DNA of 64,000 nucleotides from Cryobacterium sp. Y29 (GTDB lineage: Bacteria; Actinomycetota; Actinomycetes; Actinomycetales; Microbacteriaceae), in NCBI RefSeq assembly GCF_002929825.1, contig NZ_PJJN01000035.1, positions 62,001 through 126,000 of the forward strand, written 5' to 3'. The notes beneath the pieces were generated by a model. That model was given only the letters and a program-made list of their open reading frames with translations. It was not told the origin of the DNA and did not search any database. Shown here in pieces: positions 24,055-33,473 of this stretch (its first letter is position 1; each line of letters begins with the position of its first letter). Position numbers and translations under genes: made by a program.

Positions 24055-25260
24055 TCATGATCGGCGGCGGCTGGACCCATCATGGTCGCTGATCGAACCG
24101 ATGATCAGCGCGGACTGCAAAATGAGGGCCTCGCGGGCTCCCGTGGCGTCGTAGCCGATGACTTCAGACACTCGTTTCAGTCGATACCGCACGGTGTTGG
24201 GGTGCACGAATAATTCGCGCGCGGTTGCCTCGAGCGAGCGGCCGTTGTCGAGGTAGCACCACAGAGTGGTGAGCAGCTCGGTGGAGTGCGCTTGCAGGGG
24301 CCGATAGATGCGATGGATGAGTGTGGCGCGAGCGAGCGGATCCCCGGCGAGGGCGCGCTCGGGGAGCAGATCGTCGGCCTGCACTGGCCGTGGAGCGTTG
24401 CGCCATGAGCGAGCGACGGCGAAACCCGCTAGCGCCGCTTTGGCACTCTTTGACGCGTCCACGAGGTTGGGAACCTCGTGGCCCAGCACCAGGTGCCCAG
24501 GGCCGAAGATCGGCTCTAATTGCATGGCGATCTCCATAAAAGTGAGGGCTGCGGCCGTGCCGACGTCGTCGCTGTCCGCCGGGGCGGGGCGTGCGCGACC
24601 GATCACGAGCACGAGGCGGTTCCCCTGTACGCCGATGAGTACGTCGGCGGCCATGTGCCGGGCGGCCCGGCGCAGTTGGTCGACGTCGAGCATCTGCGGG
24701 GTAGTGCCGACCAGGACGCAGACTTCACCGTGGCCGTGCCAACCGAGGGCGGCGATCCGGCTGGGCAGTTCGTCGTCATATTCACCACTGAGAATGGAAT
24801 CCACAACGAGAGCTTCGAGCCGCGCGTCCCAGAGGCCGCGTGCCTCAGCGGCACGCGCATAGACATCTGCTGCTCCGAAGGCGATCTCTCGCGAATAGAG
24901 CAGAATCGCCTCGCGGAGGGCCTCGCCACCGTCCTTGACGCGCTCCTCGACGACCTCAACCGTCACGCGGATCAGTTGCAGCGTCTGCTGCAGACTCACC
25001 GAGCGCAGCAACTCTCGCGGGGCAGCACCGAAGACGTCCGCGGCGATCCACGGCGTTGACCGTGGATCGTCGAACCAGGAAATGAAACTCGTGATCCCGG
25101 CCTGGGCGACCAGGCCGACGGCGGACCGGCGTCCTGGTGGCATGTCGCCATACCAGGACAGGGTGTCTTCGAGTCGTTTGAGCGTCTGAGTCGACAGTTC
25201 ACCAGAGATGGTGCGCAACCAGTTGAGAGTCTGTTCTTTGGTTTTGGGCGCCGGTGCCAC
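24055..25260 (-). CDS. fasR: PucR-type transcriptional regulator, FasR-like
   Basis: 401 residues. The C-terminal PucR helix-turn-helix is clear: LEATARELFVHPNTVRYRLK followed by RVSEVIGYDATGAREALILQ. The N-terminal region matches the actinobacterial regulators encoded next to fabD (FasR in Streptomyces), which activate the fabD-fabH-acpP-fabF operon and may sense an acyl thioester. Its start is only 6 nt downstream of the aceE stop, so it is probably read with aceE, linking acetyl-CoA supply to fatty acid synthesis. The FasR assignment is by family and neighbourhood; the displaced fab operon makes its present target uncertain. Confidence 0.8.
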   Translation of the reverse strand: MAPAPKTKEQTLNWLRTISGELSTQTLKRLEDTLSWYGDMPPGRRSAVGLVAQAGITSFISWFDDPRSTPWIAADVFGAAPRELLRSVSLQQTLQLIRVTVEVVEERVKDGGEALREAILLYSREIAFGAADVYARAAEARGLWDARLEALVVDSILSGEYDDELPSRIAALGWHGHGEVCVLVGTTPQMLDVDQLRRAARHMAADVLIGVQGNRLVLVIGRARPAPADSDDVGTAAALTFMEIAMQLEPIFGPGHLVLGHEVPNLVDASKSAKAALAGFAVARSWRNAPRPVQADDLLPERALAGDPLARATLIHRIYRPLQAHSTELLTTLWCYLDNGRSLEATARELFVHPNTVRYRLKRVSEVIGYDATGAREALILQSALIIGSISDHDGSSRRRS

Positions 25261-25266
25261 GGTTTC

Positions 25267-27993
25267 TTAGCTCTCGCCCCCGGCAGAGCCGGTGGTGCCC
25301 GCGCTCACATCGTGCAGGCGGTACTTGGCGATCGCCTGGCCCGCGAGGCTGCGGTCTACTTCGCCGCGACGAGCCAGCAGCTCCAGGGTGCGCACGACCA
25401 TCGAGGGACCGTCGATCTTGAAGAATCGGCGTGCCGCCGGACGGGTGTCCGAGAAGCCGAAGCTGTCGGCACCGAGCGTCGCGAAGTCGCCCGGAACAAA
25501 CTGCCGAATCTGATCTGGAACGGCGTGCATGAAGTCAGACACGGCGACGAAGGGGCCGGCAGCGCCCTGGAGCTTCGTGGTGACATACGGGATACGGGGC
25601 TCATCGTCGGGGTTGAGAAAGTTGTGCTCCTCAGCGGCCAGACCATTGCGGCGCAGTTCGGTCCACGAGGTGACCGACCAGACGTCGGCCGAGACACCCC
25701 AGTCATCGGCGAGCAGCTGCGCAGCTTCCAGTGCCCACGGTACGGAGACGCCGGAGGCGAGCAACTGCGCCTTTGGTCCGGCGACAACGGATGCGCTAAC
25801 CCGGTGAATACCGTGCAGGATCCCGTCCACATCGACATCGGCGGGCTCGACCGGTTGTACGGCTGGCTCGTTGTAGACCGTGACGTAGTACATGACGTTC
25901 GGGTCAGTGTGGGTGCCGCCGTACATACGCTCAAGTCCGGCGCGCACGATGTGGCCGATCTCGTACCCGTATGCCGGGTCGTAGGAGACGACGGCCGGGT
26001 TGGTCGATGCCAGCAGTGGCGAGTGACCGTCGGCGTGCTGCAGACCTTCCCCGGTCAGCGTCGTGCGCCCGGCCGTGGCACCGACGATGAACCCGCGGCT
26101 CATCTGGTCGCCAGCGGCCCACAAAGCGTCGCCGGTGCGCTGGAAACCGAACATGGAGTAGAACACGTAAACCGGAATGAGCGGTTCGCCCTGCGTGGAA
26201 TACGACGTACCCACATTGGTGAAAGCGGCGGCGGCGCCGGCTTCGTTGATGCCGACGTGCAGAATCTGGCCCTGCGGGCTCTCCTTGTAGGCAAGCAGCT
26301 GGGCGTGGTCGACCGAGGTGTAGTGCTGGCCGTTGGGGTTGTAGATCTTCGCGTTGGGGAAGAACGCGTCGATGCCGAAGGTGCGAGCCTCGTCGGGGAT
26401 GATTGGAACGATGCGGTTTCCAAAGTCCTTGGCGCGCAACAGCTCCTTGAGCAGACGCACGAACGCCATGGTCGTGGCGATCTCCTGGGTTCCCGACCCT
26501 TTCTTGGCGACGGCGTAGGTTTCATCGCCGGGCAGGTTGAGCTTGGTGTGGGTGGTGCGTCGCTCTGGCAGGTAGCCGCCGAGCGCACGCCGTCGCTCGT
26601 GCATGTACTCGATCGCCTCGTCCTTGTCGCCGGGGGTGTAGTACGGCGGCAGGTACGGGTTTTCCTCGAGCTGGGCATCCGTGATCGGCACGTGCATGCT
26701 GTCTCGGAACGACTTGAGGTTGTCGAGGGTCATCTTCTTCATCTGGTGGGTCGCGTTGCGGCCCTCGAAGCTGGGACCGAGGCCGTAGCCCTTGACCGTT
26801 TTCGCGAGGATGACGGTCGGCTGGCCGGTGTGCTCGGACGCCGCTTTGAACGCGGCGTAGACCTTGCGGTAGTCGTGTCCACCGCGCTTGAGGTTCCAGA
26901 CCTCGTCGTCACTCAGGTGCTCGACGAGCTTGAGTGCACGCGGGTCGCGCCCGAAGAAATTCTCGCGCACGTAGGCGCCGCTTTCGGCCTTGTAGGTCTG
27001 GTAGTCACCATCGGGCGTGACGTTCATCAGGTTGACCAGGGCGCCGTCTACGTCGTTCTTGAGCAGGTTGTCCCACTCCCGGCCCCAGACCACCTTGATG
27101 ACGTTCCAGCCGGCACCACGGAAGAAGCTCTCAAGCTCCTGGATGATCTTGCCGTTACCGCGCACCGGTCCGTCTAGGCGCTGAAGGTTGCAGTTGATGA
27201 CGAAGTTGAGGTTGTCGAGGCCCTCGTTGGCGGCGACCTGCAACTGGCCGCGGCTTTCCACCTCATCCATTTCACCGTCGCCGAGGAATGCCCAGACCTG
27301 CTGGTCACTGGCATCCTTGATGCCCCGGTTGGTCAGGTAGCGATTGAGCTGCGCCTGATAGATCGCATTGATCGGGCCGAGACCCATGGAGACGGTGGGG
27401 AACTGCCAGAATTCCGGCATGAGGCGCGGGTGCGGATATGACGAGATGCCATCGGGGGCGTGCGATTTTTCCTGACGGAAACCGTCGAGCTGGTTCTCGG
27501 TCAGCCGGCCCTCGAGAAAGGCACGCGCGTAGGTGCCGGGGGAGGCGTGGCCCTGAATGAAGATCTGGTCGCCACCGCCCGGGTGATCCTGACCGCGGAA
27601 GAAGTGGTTGAAACCCACTTCATACAGGGCAGCGGAGGACGCGTAGGTGGAGATATGGCCACCCACGGCAATGCCGGGGCGCTGCGCGCGGTGCACCAGA
27701 ACGGCAGCGTTCCAGCGAATCCACGCCCGATAGCGACGCTCGATATCTTCGTCACCCGGAAAGTCGGGTTCGTTCTCCGGGGCGATGGTGTTGATGTAGT
27801 CCGTCGTCGGAACCATGGGAACGCCCAGATGAAGCTCTTTCGACCGCTTCAAGAGGCTCAACATGATCTCGCGGCCGCGCTCGTGGCCGTGTTCGGCAAC
27901 GAGCGAATCGAGGGATTGCGACCACTCCGCCGTTTCCTCCGGATCGGAGTCGGCATTGTTCGTCGAGTACGGGTCCTGGTCGTTGACCGTCAC
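25267..27993 (-). CDS. aceE: Pyruvate dehydrogenase E1 component (homodimeric)
   Basis: 908 residues from a GTG at 27993 with AGAGAGG about 6 nt upstream; the start [13 protein letters not shown] with acidic [10 protein letters not shown] is as in family members. The thiamine diphosphate motif is [14 protein letters not shown] and continues to [17 protein letters not shown]. Histidines typical of E1p are in [20 protein letters not shown]. It decarboxylates pyruvate and acetylates the E2 lipoyl domain. The E2 and E3 genes lie about 18 kb away in the lipoate cluster. The longer open frame to 28104 is not needed. Confidence 0.96.
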   Translation of the reverse strand: MTVNDQDPYSTNNADSDPEETAEWSQSLDSLVAEHGHERGREIMLSLLKRSKELHLGVPMVPTTDYINTIAPENEPDFPGDEDIERRYRAWIRWNAAVLVHRAQRPGIAVGGHISTYASSAALYEVGFNHFFRGQDHPGGGDQIFIQGHASPGTYARAFLEGRLTENQLDGFRQEKSHAPDGISSYPHPRLMPEFWQFPTVSMGLGPINAIYQAQLNRYLTNRGIKDASDQQVWAFLGDGEMDEVESRGQLQVAANEGLDNLNFVINCNLQRLDGPVRGNGKIIQELESFFRGAGWNVIKVVWGREWDNLLKNDVDGALVNLMNVTPDGDYQTYKAESGAYVRENFFGRDPRALKLVEHLSDDEVWNLKRGGHDYRKVYAAFKAASEHTGQPTVILAKTVKGYGLGPSFEGRNATHQMKKMTLDNLKSFRDSMHVPITDAQLEENPYLPPYYTPGDKDEAIEYMHERRRALGGYLPERRTTHTKLNLPGDETYAVAKKGSGTQEIATTMAFVRLLKELLRAKDFGNRIVPIIPDEARTFGIDAFFPNAKIYNPNGQHYTSVDHAQLLAYKESPQGQILHVGINEAGAAAAFTNVGTSYSTQGEPLIPVYVFYSMFGFQRTGDALWAAGDQMSRGFIVGATAGRTTLTGEGLQHADGHSPLLASTNPAVVSYDPAYGYEIGHIVRAGLERMYGGTHTDPNVMYYVTVYNEPAVQPVEPADVDVDGILHGIHRVSASVVAGPKAQLLASGVSVPWALEAAQLLADDWGVSADVWSVTSWTELRRNGLAAEEHNFLNPDDEPRIPYVTTKLQGAAGPFVAVSDFMHAVPDQIRQFVPGDFATLGADSFGFSDTRPAARRFFKIDGPSMVVRTLELLARRGEVDRSLAGQAIAKYRLHDVSAGTTGSAGGES

Positions 27994-28262
27994 AGTCGAC
28001 CTCTCTCTGGGGATTATGCAGCGATGGTGCTCCGGGGGCAATCTCTTCCACCACGAGGGCACGTGCCGGAAGTAAGCAGGTTGGATTGCAACCGGTGGCA
28101 CCACATAAGCCTACAGATTTCACTCGATGTCCGCGTACGGGGTGCCACGGCCGAAAACTCACCCGGGTAAGCGGGGCGGTCTGTGAAACCACGCACGTTG
28201 CCGGGCTAGAGTGTGTCACCGGCCAATCCGTGCGTCAACGACGCACCAGGGAAGGAGCATTA

Positions 28263-28733
28263 ATGGCTCTCGAAAACGATACCCAGGCACCTGATTTCAA
28301 GCTCATCAACCAGTTCGGTGAGAGCGTGCAACTCAGTCAGTACCGAGGGATGAAATCAGTAGCGCTCGTCTTCTTTCCATTGGCATTCTCCGGAATCTGC
28401 AGCGGAGAGCTCTGTGAGTTGCGCGACAACCTCGCATTGTTCCAAGACGGCGGCGTCGAGCTGATCGGCATTTCGGTCGACTCTCGACACGCCCTGCGCG
28501 CGTTTGGTGAGCAGGAAAAATATACGTTTGACCTGGTCGCTGATTTCTGGCCCCACGGCGCGGTCGCGAAAGAATATGGCGTCTTTCTCGAGGAGAAGGG
28601 GTTCGCCAATCGCGCGACTTTCTTGATCGATCCAAGCGGTATTATCCGGGCCAGTTTTATCACCGCACCGGGCGAGGCGCGGTCGATTGACGCCTACCGG
28701 GCTGCCCTCGAACAGCTCGCACCCGTTCTGTGA
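28263..28733 (+). CDS. Peroxiredoxin, AhpE-like
   Basis: 156 residues from the ATG at 28263, preceded by GGAAGGAG. The thioredoxin-fold peroxidase signature FFPLAFSGICSGEL holds the peroxidatic Cys46, and DFWPHGAVAKEYGVF plus NRATFLIDPSGIIR match mycobacterial AhpE. Unlike that 1-Cys enzyme it has a second cysteine, Cys51, five residues on (CxxxxC), the spacing of resolving cysteines in BCP-type enzymes. It reduces hydroperoxides, probably lipid or organic. Divergent from aceE and followed by tRNA-Val. Confidence 0.9.
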   Translation: MALENDTQAPDFKLINQFGESVQLSQYRGMKSVALVFFPLAFSGICSGELCELRDNLALFQDGGVELIGISVDSRHALRAFGEQEKYTFDLVADFWPHGAVAKEYGVFLEEKGFANRATFLIDPSGIIRASFITAPGEARSIDAYRAALEQLAPVL

Positions 28734-28801
28734 ACGCTCCGGGTCGCCAAACCTGCGTCGACACTGACCTATACTGAACACACCCGATCAGTGAGACGTC
28801 G

Positions 28802-28874
28802 GGGCCTTTAGCTCAGTTGGTAGAGCGCCACGTTTACACCGTGGATGTCATCGGTTCGAGCCCGGTAGGGCCCA
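28802..28874 (+). tRNA. tRNA-Val (anticodon TAC)
   Basis: A 73-nt cloverleaf: acceptor GGGCCTT/AGGGCCC with one G-T pair, D arm GCTC-AGTTGGTA-GAGC, anticodon arm CCACG-TTTACAC-CGTGG with anticodon TAC, five-base variable loop, T arm ATCGG-TTCGAGC-CCGGT and discriminator A. CCA is not encoded. It is a lone tRNA gene. Confidence 0.96.
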
Positions 28875-29234
28875 CATTCAGTAGATTCAGGCATCATCTG
28901 CCCTTACGACCCAGCGGGTGGAAAGCTCTGTGCGCGAGCACCGCGGTGGGCGCGTTCCAGATTTACTCCGGGGCTGAGCCAGAAATACCACCACCATTCA
29001 GGCTCGTGCGGATCTGGGTATCATTGGTACCCTGCACGAGCGCGACATTCGCTAGCGCGATATCGTTCGTCGGGCCTTACCGCCTGCACTCAGCGCATCT
29101 ATGGCGCTCCACAACGTTTGAACATGCGAGATAGCTAAAGTTCCATCCCCTTGGGGTAGACCGGGCATATACTTTCAGGGCGGCCCTAGACCCCGGACGT
29201 ACGTGAATTTTCCGCGAGCTTTCGAGGGGCGATC
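28875..29234. other. 360-bp intergenic region after tRNA-Val
   Basis: I find no gene. It contains an interrupted hairpin at 29003-29040 (CTCGTGC with GCACGAG and, inside, GGGTA with TACCC), and a TATACT hexamer at 29168-29173 about 60 bp before the next ATG that may be its -10 box. A short leader-encoded RNA cannot be excluded. Confidence 0.5.
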
Positions 29235-29570
29235 ATGAAACGCATATTTCACCCTGGCGGTTCAGTAATAACCGGCAGCGATCTCGCTGATGCGGTCCTT
29301 CTCTACGCGGAGGCGCTCTGCAACCGCCGGCAAGTAGATGTCGTCGACATTCCGGTAATGGGCGATAACGGTCTCCTGCTGCGCGCCCAGTTCCTGATCG
29401 GTTCGTCGAGCCAGCTAGTGAGCGTCACGGCCGACGGCCTGTCGCCGGAGCTGGTTGAACCGGAGACCACCGATTTTCTGCACCGCAAAGCCCAAACCGG
29501 GGCCATGATCCCTGCCTCCTGGACCCGGGAAGAATCGGCTGCTGCGCAGTTCGACGAGTTCGATTACTGA
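29235..29570 (+). CDS. Conserved-looking hypothetical protein
   Basis: 111 residues, soluble, no signal peptide. It opens MKRIFHPGGSVITGSDLADA with alternating strands and one helix (AVLLYAEALCNRRQ), then two further strands (LLLRAQFLIGSSSQLVSVTA) and an acidic C-terminus (FDEFDY). I do not recognise a family. Codon pattern matches its neighbours and the frame is well bounded, so it is probably real. The ATG at 29235 has GAGGGG about 7 nt upstream. Confidence 0.65.
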   Translation: MKRIFHPGGSVITGSDLADAVLLYAEALCNRRQVDVVDIPVMGDNGLLLRAQFLIGSSSQLVSVTADGLSPELVEPETTDFLHRKAQTGAMIPASWTREESAAAQFDEFDY

Positions 29571-29638
29571 CCCTTTTCGTCGGACACGGAGCGTCGGGTT
29601 GTTCCGTCTCCGATCAAGCTCCAGTGCCGGTCGCCCAG

Positions 29639-29644
29639 TAGGCT
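29639..29644 (+). promoter_or_regulatory. -10 box for a leaderless Nif3-family transcript
   Basis: TAGGCT is followed by TGACTA and then the GTG start at 29651. No ribosome binding site is present, so transcription most likely begins on the start codon. Confidence 0.6.
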
Positions 29645-29650
29645 TGACTA

Positions 29651-30469
29651 GTGCCATTCTTGCTAGCCGACTTCACTCGAGTCGCCCATACCCTGTGGCC
29701 CCTCGACGGTGCTGAAGACTGGGATCGGCCGGGTCTGGTCAGCGGAAATCCGTTGCGGCCGGTGCGCCGTATCCACCTCGCGGTTGATGCCACGTCCCAA
29801 ACCGTCAACGAGGCCATCCAGGCCAAGGCTGACGTGCTGCTGACGCACCATCCGCTGCTCTTGCACGGCGTCACAAGCGTCGCCGAAGATCGCTACAAAG
29901 GCGCGCTGCTCAGCCGGCTCATTCGCGCCGACTGTGCATTGCTGGCCGCGCATACGAACGCTGACGTTGTCGCAGATGGCGTGTCCGACATTATTGCCAC
30001 GCACCTAAAGCTGGCTGATGTGACGCCCATTTCCGAGAGCGTCGCCCCCGGCACCGGCATTGGTCGCGTGGGACGTTTGGCCCAGCCAACGACGCTGGGA
30101 CACCTCGCACACACCATGCTGGCACTATTGCCGGCTACGGCGTCCGGCGTGCGTGTCGCGGGCGATTATGCCGCAGCGGTCACCACCATCGCGTTGTGTG
30201 GCGGCGCGGGCGATTCGTTACTGCGCCACTCCAGAGTCGTCACAGCGGATGTCTACATCACCTCCGACCTGCGTCATCACCCTGCCTCCGAAGCTCGAGA
30301 GCAGGCGCTCTGCGCGGGCGGTCCGGCCCTGATGGACGTGTCGCACTGGGCCAGCGAATGGCTCTGGCTGGAACCAGCTGCCGTACAGCTACGAGCGGCC
30401 CTCCCCGGGACCACTGTCACGGTGAGTGAACTGAACACCGATCCCTGGGATTTCGCCGTTGTGCATTGA
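29651..30469 (+). CDS. Nif3-like dinuclear metal center protein (GTP cyclohydrolase 1 type 2 family)
   Basis: 272 residues from a GTG. Metal-site motifs: LTHHPLLLHGV early, AHTNADV in the middle and DVSHWASEW near the C-terminus. Family members assemble into hexameric toroids with two metals per subunit; the reaction is not settled. In actinobacteria the gene commonly precedes the zinc-ribbon gene found next here, so a functional link is likely. The transcript appears leaderless. Confidence 0.9.
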   Translation: MPFLLADFTRVAHTLWPLDGAEDWDRPGLVSGNPLRPVRRIHLAVDATSQTVNEAIQAKADVLLTHHPLLLHGVTSVAEDRYKGALLSRLIRADCALLAAHTNADVVADGVSDIIATHLKLADVTPISESVAPGTGIGRVGRLAQPTTLGHLAHTMLALLPATASGVRVAGDYAAAVTTIALCGGAGDSLLRHSRVVTADVYITSDLRHHPASEAREQALCAGGPALMDVSHWASEWLWLEPAAVQLRAALPGTTVTVSELNTDPWDFAVVH

Positions 30470-30541
30470 CTCGTGCACTAACATCCCAGTCTCTCTATTT
30501 TTTCGTACCACATCTCATTTCCAGCGTTAGGTCAGGACATC

Positions 30542-31279
30542 GTGAAGGCATCACCACTCCAGCAGAAGGAACTTCTGCGGCTGCAAGCCCTGGATATCAA
30601 GGTTCTTCAGATCAGCCACCAGTCAAAGTCGCTCGCGGCGCACGCCGAACTGGCCGCGCTGAATCGCGAAGCGGAAGCCAGCCGTATGAAGCTGCTCGGT
30701 CGAACGGGCGAACTAGACGACGTGCGTACCGAACTGGGACGCATCGAGAGCGACGTCGAGGTTGTCGAGAAGCGCATCAGTCGCGACACCGACCGCCTTC
30801 AACACACTTCGTCGGTCAAGGATATCCAGGCTCTCGACTCCGAAATCGCCTCGCTCAAAAAGCGTCTGTTCGACCTCGAAGAGATCGAGATCGCCGTGTT
30901 GGAGCGTCAGGAAGAGCACGAAGCGGCCGTCGCTGTCGTGGCGAAGGAACGCGATGCCATCGCCGAGCGCGTGAGTTCGACCGAGTTCGCGCGCGACGAG
31001 GTGCTCCATGACCTCACGCGCCAGCTCGGCGAACTCACCCGCGACCGAGCCGCCGTAGCCGCCACCATCCCCGATGACCTCGCGACTCTCTACGAGCGGT
31101 TGCGTATCTCCGGCCACGGCAACGCCGCAGCGCTGCTCCGAGCCCGTACCTGCAGCGGCTGCACAATGACGATCACGGGGAGCGACCTCGCCGACGTTCG
31201 CCAGGCGCCCGCCGACGACGTCATCTTCTGCCCTGACTGTGGCGCAGTGCTGGTGCGCACCGAAGAGTCCGGAATCTAA
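30542..31279 (+). CDS. CdsZ-like coiled-coil zinc ribbon protein (C4-type)
   Basis: 245 residues from a GTG with AGGA about 6 nt upstream. Residues about 5-190 form a long coiled coil (heptads from QQKELLRLQALDIKVLQI onward), and the C-terminus is a four-cysteine zinc ribbon: CSGCTM and, 28 residues later, FCPDCGAVLV. This is the DUF164/CdsZ layout. It is a soluble adaptor-like protein whose molecular role is not settled. It follows the Nif3 gene by 72 bp, and rnpB begins 45 bp after it. Confidence 0.88.
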   Translation: MKASPLQQKELLRLQALDIKVLQISHQSKSLAAHAELAALNREAEASRMKLLGRTGELDDVRTELGRIESDVEVVEKRISRDTDRLQHTSSVKDIQALDSEIASLKKRLFDLEEIEIAVLERQEEHEAAVAVVAKERDAIAERVSSTEFARDEVLHDLTRQLGELTRDRAAVAATIPDDLATLYERLRISGHGNAAALLRARTCSGCTMTITGSDLADVRQAPADDVIFCPDCGAVLVRTEESGI

Positions 31280-31308
31280 TAACGGTTCGCGGCGGTCCGC
31301 TCGCCCGG

Positions 31309-31314
31309 TAGACT
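31309..31314 (+). promoter_or_regulatory. -10 box of the rnpB promoter
   Basis: TAGACT lies 10 bp before the predicted 5' end of RNase P RNA, with TTCGCG (31285-31290) 18 bp upstream as a weak -35. The hexamer matches the -10 boxes of the leaderless genes in this window. Confidence 0.5.
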
Positions 31315-31323
31315 CAATCTTCG

Positions 31324-31720
31324 GAATGGGTCGGCAAGACGGTCGCGTCATTTGTTGGATCTTCGGATCTCACAGATGCCGAGGAACGTCCGGGCTCCAC
31401 AGAGCAGGATGGTGGGTAACACCCACCCGGGGCAACCCGCGAGACAGTGCCACAGAAAGTAAACCGCCATTTGCGCCCCGCCTTCGGGTCGGGTGTGGTG
31501 GTAAGGGTGAAACGGTGGTGTAAGAGACCACCAGAGGCCAGGGTGACCTGGTCGGCTCGGTAAACCTCGTCCGGAGCAAGGTCAGACAGAAAGCGCTAAG
31601 GCTGCTCGCCGAGCTTTCGGGTAGACCGCTAGAGGGCTGCGGCAACGTAGTCACGAGATAGATGGCCGTCGACGGTGTGTGAACACCTGGACAGAACCCG
31701 GCGTACTAGCCGGCCCATTC
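31324..31720 (+). ncRNA. rnpB: RNase P RNA, bacterial class A
   Basis: About 397 nt. The ends pair as helix P1: GAATGGGTCGGC (31324-31335) with GCCGGCCCATTC (31709-31720), one G-T pair. The conserved core is recognisable: GAGGAACGTCCGGGCTCC, CAGAAAGTAAACCGC, AAGGGTGAAACGG, and the closing AGATAGATGGCCGTC and ACAGAACCCGGCGTAC. It is the catalytic RNA that trims tRNA 5' leaders. The ends are set by P1 pairing and may be off by a few bases. Confidence 0.95.
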
Positions 31721-31806
31721 CACCCCACCCTACCGACGAACCCGGCATCCCACCCGGGCGGGTCCGCAGCGACGCGGACCTGCCCAGATCGGGTACCGCT
31801 GTCGGA

Positions 31807-32565
31807 CTAGCCGGGAAAGCGGGCAGCCAAAGCGGCCGCACCAAGAATTCCGGCGTTGTTGCGGTGGACAGCGGGGATGATGCGCGTCTTCAGATTGAGC
31901 AACGGCAGAAAGTTCTGGTGGTGCTTGGAGACCCCACCTCCGACGATGAACAGGTCGGGGGAGAAGAGCCGTTCAAGCGTTGAGTAATACTTCTGCAAGC
32001 GTGCGGCCCAGGTCTCCCAGCTGAGGTCGTCACGTTCCTTGGCAGAGTAGGCCGCGCGCGTCTCGTAGTCGTGCCCGTCAATCTGCAGGTGGCCCAGTTC
32101 CGTGTTGGGCACCAGGACGCCGTCGTTCAGCAGCGCTGAACCGATCCCGGTACCGAGCGTGGTCAACAGCACAACGCCAGCGACACCCGTGGCCGCACCG
32201 AACTGTGCTTCAGCGTAACCGGCAGCATCCGCGTCATTGACGAAGTGAATCGGCAGGCCGAGGCCCTTTTCGAACAGGGCTTCAGCGGCTAGGCCAATCC
32301 ACTTCGACGATACGTTCGCCGCTGACATGGTGTGACCGTTCTTGACGACGGCGGGAAAACACACGCCGACCGGAACGTCGCCGACACCTTTCGAGACGGT
32401 GGAGAGCAGGGTGCGGGTTGTCTCGACGATGTCCTGCGGGCGCCCCCCTTTGGGCGTGGGCAACTTCACCCGGTCGGTCAGGAGCTCACCGGTGGCCAGG
32501 TCGACCACCGCCCCCTTGATTCCCGTGCCGCCGATGTCGATTCCAATGGCCGTCGTTGCAGTCAT
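31807..32565 (-). CDS. ppgK: Polyphosphate glucokinase (ROK family)
   Basis: 252 residues. Phosphate-1 loop GIDIGGTGIKGAVVD, adenosine/phosphate-2 loop LLTTLGTGIGSALL, and the glucose-site region NTELGHLQIDGHDYE. FIVGGGVSKHHQ closes the ROK fold. The length and the TPKGGRPQD segment match actinobacterial strictly polyphosphate- or dual poly(P)/ATP-dependent enzymes. It phosphorylates glucose in the cytosol. GAGGA lies about 6 nt before the ATG. It follows map on the minus strand with a 31-bp gap, so the two may be co-transcribed. Confidence 0.93.
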   Translation of the reverse strand: MTATTAIGIDIGGTGIKGAVVDLATGELLTDRVKLPTPKGGRPQDIVETTRTLLSTVSKGVGDVPVGVCFPAVVKNGHTMSAANVSSKWIGLAAEALFEKGLGLPIHFVNDADAAGYAEAQFGAATGVAGVVLLTTLGTGIGSALLNDGVLVPNTELGHLQIDGHDYETRAAYSAKERDDLSWETWAARLQKYYSTLERLFSPDLFIVGGGVSKHHQNFLPLLNLKTRIIPAVHRNNAGILGAAALAARFPG

Positions 32566-32596
32566 GAGTTGATCCTCTATCTCTTCGAAAACCGTG

Positions 32597-33460
32597 TCAG
32601 GCTAAGGTCAGGATCTCGGCGCCGCGCTCGGTCACCACGAGTGTGTGTTCGAATTGCGCTGTCATGCTTCGGTCGCGGGTGAGAACCGTCCAGTCATCGC
32701 TCCAGATATCCCAGTCGCTGGTTCCCAGGGTGAGCATCGGCTCGATGGTGAAGACCATGCCGACCTCCATGACCGTGTCGAACTGCGGTGCGTCATAGTG
32801 CGGGATGATGAGGCCGGAGTGAAAGGCTTCGCCAACGCCGTGCCCCGTATAGTCGCGCACAACGCCGTAGTTGAACCGCTTGGCGTAGGACGCGATGGTG
32901 CGACCAATCACATTGACCTGGCGCCCGGGGGCAACGGCTTTGATACCGCGCGCGAGCGCCTCCCTGGTGCGTTCGACCAATAGCGTCACCTCTTCGGTCG
33001 CTTCGCCCACAATGAACGTGACGTTGGTGTCGCCGTGCACTCCGTTCTTGTACGCCGTGATGTCAATGTTGACGATGTCACCATTGTCGAGCACCGTGTT
33101 ATCGGGGATTCCATGGCAAATGACCTCATTCACCGAGCTGCACAGCGATTTGGGGTAGCCGCGGTAACCCAGGGTCGAAGGGTAGGCATCGTTGGCCACC
33201 AGGTAGTCATGACCGATCTGGTCCAGTTGCTCGGTGGTGACGCCGGGGACGATGGCTCGACCGACAGCGGCAATCGCCTCAGCGGCGATGCGGCCAGAGT
33301 GACGAATGAGCTCGATCTTTTCGGTCGAATAGACGTCAGAGCCGGTGAACGGGCTCGGCCCCTTCTTGCCCACGTACTCCGGACGAACGATGTGTGATGG
33401 GACGGAACGGGTCGATGACACCGTTCCCGGGATGAGGTGACCGATGGAATCCTTAGGCAT
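32597..33460 (-). CDS. map: Methionine aminopeptidase type I
   Basis: 287 residues from the ATG at 33460 ([15 protein letters not shown]); the open frame upstream crosses the divergent gene. Metal ligands are visible: Asp in [19 protein letters not shown], His in [13 protein letters not shown], Glu in TIEPMLTLG and Glu in QFEHTLVVT. It removes initiator Met from new proteins. The N-terminal extension with [15 protein letters not shown] is usual for actinobacterial MetAP1c forms. No ribosome binding site fits; TAAGCT 7 nt upstream suggests a leaderless transcript. Confidence 0.95.
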   Translation of the reverse strand: MPKDSIGHLIPGTVSSTRSVPSHIVRPEYVGKKGPSPFTGSDVYSTEKIELIRHSGRIAAEAIAAVGRAIVPGVTTEQLDQIGHDYLVANDAYPSTLGYRGYPKSLCSSVNEVICHGIPDNTVLDNGDIVNIDITAYKNGVHGDTNVTFIVGEATEEVTLLVERTREALARGIKAVAPGRQVNVIGRTIASYAKRFNYGVVRDYTGHGVGEAFHSGLIIPHYDAPQFDTVMEVGMVFTIEPMLTLGTSDWDIWSDDWTVLTRDRSMTAQFEHTLVVTERGAEILTLA

Positions 33461-33473
33461 AGGATCAAGCTTA
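33460..33473. promoter_or_regulatory. Interlocked divergent promoters between map and the small SPOR-like gene
   Basis: The two start codons are 12 bp apart. On the plus strand TAGGAT (33460-33465) is followed by 7 nt and the ATG at 33473. On the minus strand TAAGCT (33468-33473) is followed by 7 nt and the ATG at 33460. Each -10 box overlaps the other gene's start codon, so both messages should be leaderless and polymerase cannot occupy both at once. Confidence 0.65.

Noticed and set aside
25312..27177. 621-codon open frame antisense to aceE
   Set aside because: It mirrors the codon pattern of aceE on the opposite strand, contains no recognisable domain, and GC-rich genes commonly produce such frames. 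aceE has full family motifs.
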